This document shows positions 60,099 to 64,000 of a stretch of 64,000 bases of DNA, piece after piece (position 1 is the first letter of the stretch; each line of letters opens with the position of its first letter). The notes under the pieces were generated by a model that had not been told where the DNA came from, made no database searches, and saw only the letters and a program-made list of their open reading frames with translations. This DNA comes from Oryza sativa Japonica Group (taxonomy: Eukaryota > Streptophyta > Magnoliopsida > Poales > Poaceae). The DNA lies in assembly GCF_034140825.1 (NCBI RefSeq), contig NC_089035.1, positions 38,262,501 to 38,326,500 on the forward strand, written 5' to 3'. The position numbers were made by a program, and so were the translations under genes.

Positions 60099-62763
60099 GA
60101 GTCCGGCTCAGGTGCAGGGAACCCTGCACATAGTAATATACAGGCCAAATCAAATCGCGACACCTGTACACAAGGTAGGTCCACCCAATCAACCAAGTAA
60201 CAATGTAAACGGAGGTTTAACCACGATCCCACAAAATCAGGTAACAGAACCATTCACCCGCGAAATACTTTGACGTCGCGCGCGACGCCGCACAGAGTTT
60301 CTTTCCTCTTTCTCTGTTCTTCTGTACTGCTAGATCTCTAAAATTAGATTGGTGATTCTTGATAGAGATCAGTGTCCTCGTGAAGCAAGACGCATGGCGG
60401 AAGCCCCAGTCCACCCTTCATCTTCAAAGAGTATGTTAATTGTCCATAAACTTGGCAAGACCCGATTAGTTTGTCTCAATCTCTGCCATAAGTTATCTGC
60501 TAATTGTTATTAAATTAGATTGGTTTCACCTATATATGGTGAATAGGATTTTATATTGTTCCTTGCATGTTAAACTAGCATATACACAATAATGATCACG
60601 TTATACTTATTCTTATATTTAGATCATGAAAAAGAAGACGTGGGAGACACGAATATAAGCAGTACTGATGATGCTTGTGTGCAAAAGTTAGAGCCAGTAA
60701 TTGGCATGGAATTTGATGATGAAGATATAGCATATGAGTTCTACAATCGGTATGCTGGAGATGTTGGCTTTAGCATTAGAAAGTTTTGGCATGATAAATC
60801 TTCAACAAATGTGATTCGCACAAAAAAATTTGTGTGCTCAAGGGAGGGGTTCAATAAGAGGAATACTTCAGATGCATGCCAACGGAAGCGAGCTGATACA
60901 AGAGTTGGTTGTATGGCAGAGATGACCATTAAGATCACTCCTACTGGAAAATATGCTATAGCTAGCTTTTCTAACACGCATAACCATGAACTCATAACTC
61001 CTAGCAAGGCCCATTTGTTACGTTCTCAGAGAAGAATGACAGAAGCTCAAAAAGCTCAAATTGACATCTTGAATGATTCAGGTGTTAGACCCAAAGAAGG
61101 CCATGAGGTGATGAGTAGGCAAGCAGGTGGGCGGCAAAGTCTTACATTTACCAGAAAAGATTATAAAAATTATCTCCGATCAAAGCGCATGAAATCTATC
61201 CAAGAAGGGGATACGGGTGCCATTCTTCAGTACCTACAGGACAAGCAAATGGAAAACCCTTCATTCTTCTATGCAATACAAGTAGATGAAGATGAGATGA
61301 TGACTAATATATTTTGGGCAGATGCAAGATCAGTATTGGATTTTGATTATTTGGGTGATGTCATATGCTTTGACACAACATACAGGACAAATAATTATGG
61401 TAGGCCATTTGCTCTTTTTGTTGGTGTAAACCATCACAAGCAAACAGTTGTTTTTGGAGCAGCGTTACTGTATGATGAAACAACATCAACATTTGAATGG
61501 TTATTTGAAACTTTCAAAAGAGCCATGTCAGGCAAAGAACCAAGGACAATATTAACTGATCAATGTGCAGCCATCATTAATGCTATTGGGACTGTCTTTC
61601 CCAACTCAACTCATCGTCTCTGCGTTTGGCATATGTACCAAAATGCTGCGGTACATTTGAGTCACATTTTCCAAGGTTCAAAAACATTTAAGAATGATTT
61701 TGGCAAGTGTGTTTTTGATTTTGAAGAAGTTGATTAGTTCATATCAGCATGGAACAAGATGATAGAGGAGTACAATTTGAATGATAACCAATGGTTACAT
61801 CATTTATTTGAGATCAAGGAGAAGTGGGCTTTAGTTTATGGTCGGCAAACATTCTGTGCAGATATGAAATCCACACAGAGAAGTGAGAGTCTCAATGCCC
61901 TGCTGAAATATATGCAACATATGGATTGGTTCTTGAAATTTTCTTTTATTTATATAGAGCAAACACTCAGGCACAAAATTGGGCTTTTTTTACATCTCGA
62001 TCTGCAGTTCAATGTCATTAATATTTCCATTTGCAATCTAAACAATATATCTATGCTTATGGTGTGTATACATTATAGTACAAGAAAAAATTATTAAGCA
62101 GTTAGACATTAACCTGTGACAGGCTTGGTCGATCCAGAGCAAGCCCAACCTAATCCATCAGGACTGCATGACCTCTCCCTGCTCTAAGTCTCCATGGCGA
62201 CCACGGCTCCTTCCGCCGGCCACTCTCCCACGGTGAGCGATGCGACCTCCTCAGGACGCCCCACGGCAAGTGCGCAAGCCTGTAGTGGCACCCGGCAAGC
62301 ACCGCCGCCCCACCCCGGCGGCCTGCCTCGAGACCGTCGTCCTCTTCGATGGCCCATGGTGAGCACCACTTCCCAGCCAACGGCAGGTGTGCAGGCACAT
62401 TTGCAGCAGCTGGCAATGGCGTGGTAAGCATTGACCTCGCTCCCGACAGCTTGCCTTGAGAGTATGGCGCCATGTGCAAGATCTTTTGGATGTGCTTTCA
62501 CTGCTTTGTGATGCAGTTCAGGAGTGGTTGAGGAAAGAGAAGGCTGGAGAGGAAAGGGGATTTTTTTATGGGAGTGAGAAGGGGATTACCAACAGGAAAG
62601 AGAAATCCAGATAACAGAAGTTAACGTGATGCCTTGTGCCGTTTAGTCCTCGTTAAACCTCCGTTGCATGCGTAATTAAGTAGGGCCACCCTGGACAGGT
62701 GTCGCAATTTGATTTGGCCTGTATATTATTATGTGCAGGGTTCCCTGCACCTGAGCCGGACTC
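60099..62763. mobile_element. Mutator-like element with FAR1-type transposase, 0.4 kb upstream of PsbS1
   Basis: 2665 bp flanked by perfect 9-bp direct repeats CTTTTCCAG (60090-60098 and 62764-62772), the MULE signature. Terminal inverted repeats: GAGTCCGGCTCAGGTGCAGG is identical at both ends, with good pairing over about 75 bp (through ATACAGGCCAAATCAAAT) and weaker pairing to about 125 bp (GGAGGTTTAAC). It encodes a transposase with one in-frame stop and a replaced or lost C-terminus (60394-62095); a GC-rich non-coding part (62105-62480) follows. The identical target duplications and near-identical repeat tips point to a fairly recent insertion. Confidence 0.95.
60394..62095 (+). pseudogene. 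FAR1/MULE transposase, interrupted and truncated
   Basis: Exon 1 at 60394-60430 (MAEAPVHPSSSK) joins in phase to exon 2 at 60623 onward. Order: FAR1 zinc-chelating DNA-binding domain (FYNRYAGDVGFSIRKFW, VGCMAEMTIK, SNTHNHEL; about 45-135), then the MULE transposase core (YLGDVICFDTTYRTNNYGRP with the first catalytic Asp, RTILTDQCAAI with the second, HRLCVWHMYQNA). A TAG at 61735-61737 interrupts the frame after 383 codons. The same frame goes on (AWNKMIEEYNLNDNQWLHHL, FCADMKSTQRSESLNALLKY) and then becomes unrelated sequence, so the C-terminal SWIM zinc finger is absent. Probably inactive; close in kind to plant FHY3/FAR1 factors and Jittery/Hop-like transposases, from which those factors derive. 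Confidence 0.88.
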
Positions 62764-63160
62764 CTTTTCCAGTGACGCGTGCAGTTTACCAACCACCTGC
62801 TCTTCTCGGCCAGTTCGCTGCGGACCTCCAAAACCCAAGCGGAGATGATCGCGCACCGTGTCAGCGCGTCGCGGCCATAGAAGGGATTCGGGGAGACGTG
62901 GCCGCCCGCGCGCCCGTCGCGCACCCTATCCTCGCCGCGCGCCCGCCGGCCAATCGCCACCCCTGAATCCACAGCCACGCCACGCGGCCCATGCCTACGC
63001 CTCCCACCCGCCACAGGATCTCCCTCTCACGCGCGCGCGATCTCATAAAAACCTCGCCACCTCGATCGGTGAGGTAGCACGAGGCGGCCTGAGCTGAACA
63101 CCGCATCAGCAGCAGCAAGCAGCTAATCGCGCACGTACGCACACCGCGACCCGGGGCGAG
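62764..63160 (+). promoter_or_regulatory. Proximal promoter and leader of PsbS1
   Basis: 397 bp between the MULE and the PsbS1 ATG. A TATA-like CATAAAAA sits at 63044-63051, about 115 bp before the ATG. CACGCGC at 63028-63034, in a GC dinucleotide-like run, equals the published FHY3/FAR1 binding site, though low complexity makes it weak evidence. Confidence 0.6.
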
Positions 63161-64000
63161 ATGGCGCAGTCGATGCTGGTGTCGGGAGCCAATGGCACGG
63201 TGGCCGCCGCGAGCACCAGCAGGCTGCAGCCCGTGCGGCCGACGCCGTTCTCGCGGCTCGTGCTGTCGCAGCCGTCGTCGTCGCTGGGGCGCGCGGTGTC
63301 CGTCAAGACGGTGGCGCTGTTCGGCAGGTCCAAGACCAAGGCCGCGCCCGCAAGAAAGGTTGGAATTTGGATGGATGAATGCAAGCTAAACTAAGCTAAG
63401 CTAAGCTCGCGTTTGTTTTAGTCTTATGTTTGATGGTGCTAACTATTTTGTAACGTGTCAACGTGTGTATGTAGGCTGAGCCGAAGCCAAAGTTCAAGAC
63501 CGAGGACGGCATCTTCGGCACGTCCGGTGGGATCGGTTTCACCAAGGAGAACGAGCTGTTCGTCGGGCGTGTCGCCATGCTCGGGTTTGCCGTAAGTAGA
63601 CCTTTCTTGGCCTTCTAGTTATTTGGTATGCATCATTTCTTGCCATCTTGGTACGTACCTGTGCGTTCGGGTTTGGGTTAGCTAGCTAGCAAGAGCACAA
63701 GCTTAAACGTCAAAAGTTTTGTGGTTAACGGAAGCACTTTACCCGGGAGCGTCATCCTTTATTCTATAAAGGGTCACATGTTGCATAGGTAGATTTGCTT
63801 CCAACTACTTTTTTTTAAAAAAAAATTATAGTTTTTGTCATATATTTTACTTTGAATTTTCTGTGCACATAAAAATGCTATATTTCTCCTTAGCAAATAT
63901 TGCTACTTTTATTTTATTTTTCAGTCCGAGTTTTGACAGCGACATTGTTTAATCTAGGCCAGTTAGCAACTCACATGTATACCACACACATAACTAATGA
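63161..64000 (+). CDS. PSBS1: Photosystem II PsbS protein, first two exons (partial at right edge)
   Basis: PsbS senses low lumen pH in the thylakoid membrane and triggers energy-dependent quenching (qE) of excess light energy. Exon 1 (63161-63358) encodes a Ser/Arg/Val-rich chloroplast transit peptide (MAQSMLVSGANGTVAAASTS) through FGRSKTKAAPARK. Exon 2 (63475-63591) gives the start of the mature protein (EDGIFGTSGGIGFTKENELF, then VGRVAMLGFA, membrane helix 1 of the LHC-type repeat). GT/AG sites and phase agree. Intron 2 starts at 63592 and has not ended by 64000; the other helices and the lumenal proton-sensing glutamates are outside. From memory the protein is OsPsbS1 (Os01g0869800). Its promoter carries the MULE described above. 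Confidence 0.96.

Overview
This is plant nuclear DNA and almost certainly rice (Oryza sativa). It has intron-rich genes next to intronless GC-rich grass genes, many Stowaway-, Tourist- and Mutator-type elements, and coding sequence I recognise as rice DNA polymerase alpha, the Mg transporter MRS2-F/OsMGT1 and PsbS1. From memory this gene set lies on the long arm of chromosome 1 near Os01g0868300-Os01g0869800; I could not check that here.

Layout from left to right: the 5' part of DNA polymerase alpha (minus, runs off the left edge); a tandem pair of GPI-anchored aspartic-protease-like genes (3.3-9.1 kb) separated by a decayed copy of the polymerase alpha promoter; a transposon-rich block (9.1-13 kb) with a Stowaway, a short MULE with a 9-bp target duplication, a Cassandra solo LTR nested in a MITE, and further LTR relics; two intronless subtilases (13.1-15.3 and 17.9-20.2 kb); an 11-exon DUF639 gene (minus, 21.6-27.1 kb); a Pack-MULE carrying a fragment of a heavy-metal P1B-ATPase (27.5-29.3 kb); MRS2-F (plus, 30.3-33.1 kb); a 32-exon PDS5 cohesin-regulator gene (minus, 33.7-47.8 kb); a UGT glycosyltransferase (minus, 48.6-50.1 kb); a MITE cluster; augmin subunit AUG7 (minus, 53.0-55.4 kb); a TLC-domain membrane protein (plus, 56.5-59.0 kb); a tRNA-Gln gene (minus); a complete-ended 2.67-kb MULE with a FAR1-type transposase; and the first two exons of PsbS1 (plus, off the right edge).

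The genes are ordinary monocistronic plant genes, not a pathway cluster. Three neighbours share S-phase or mitotic roles (POLA, PDS5, AUG7), but nothing in the sequence shows co-regulation. I saw no prokaryote-like or clearly undescribed molecular system. The most rewarding observations are the MULE with perfect 9-bp target duplications 0.4 kb upstream of PsbS1, whose size matches the insertion reported to raise PsbS1 expression in japonica rice; the Pack-MULE with its captured and still-intronic HMA fragment; the protease-like pair that has lost its second catalytic aspartate; and the duplicated E2F-bearing polymerase promoter between them.

Exon boundaries were read by hand from splice signals and reading-frame continuity. 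For DUF639, MRS2-F, PDS5, AUG7 and TLC the summed exon lengths are exact multiples of three.
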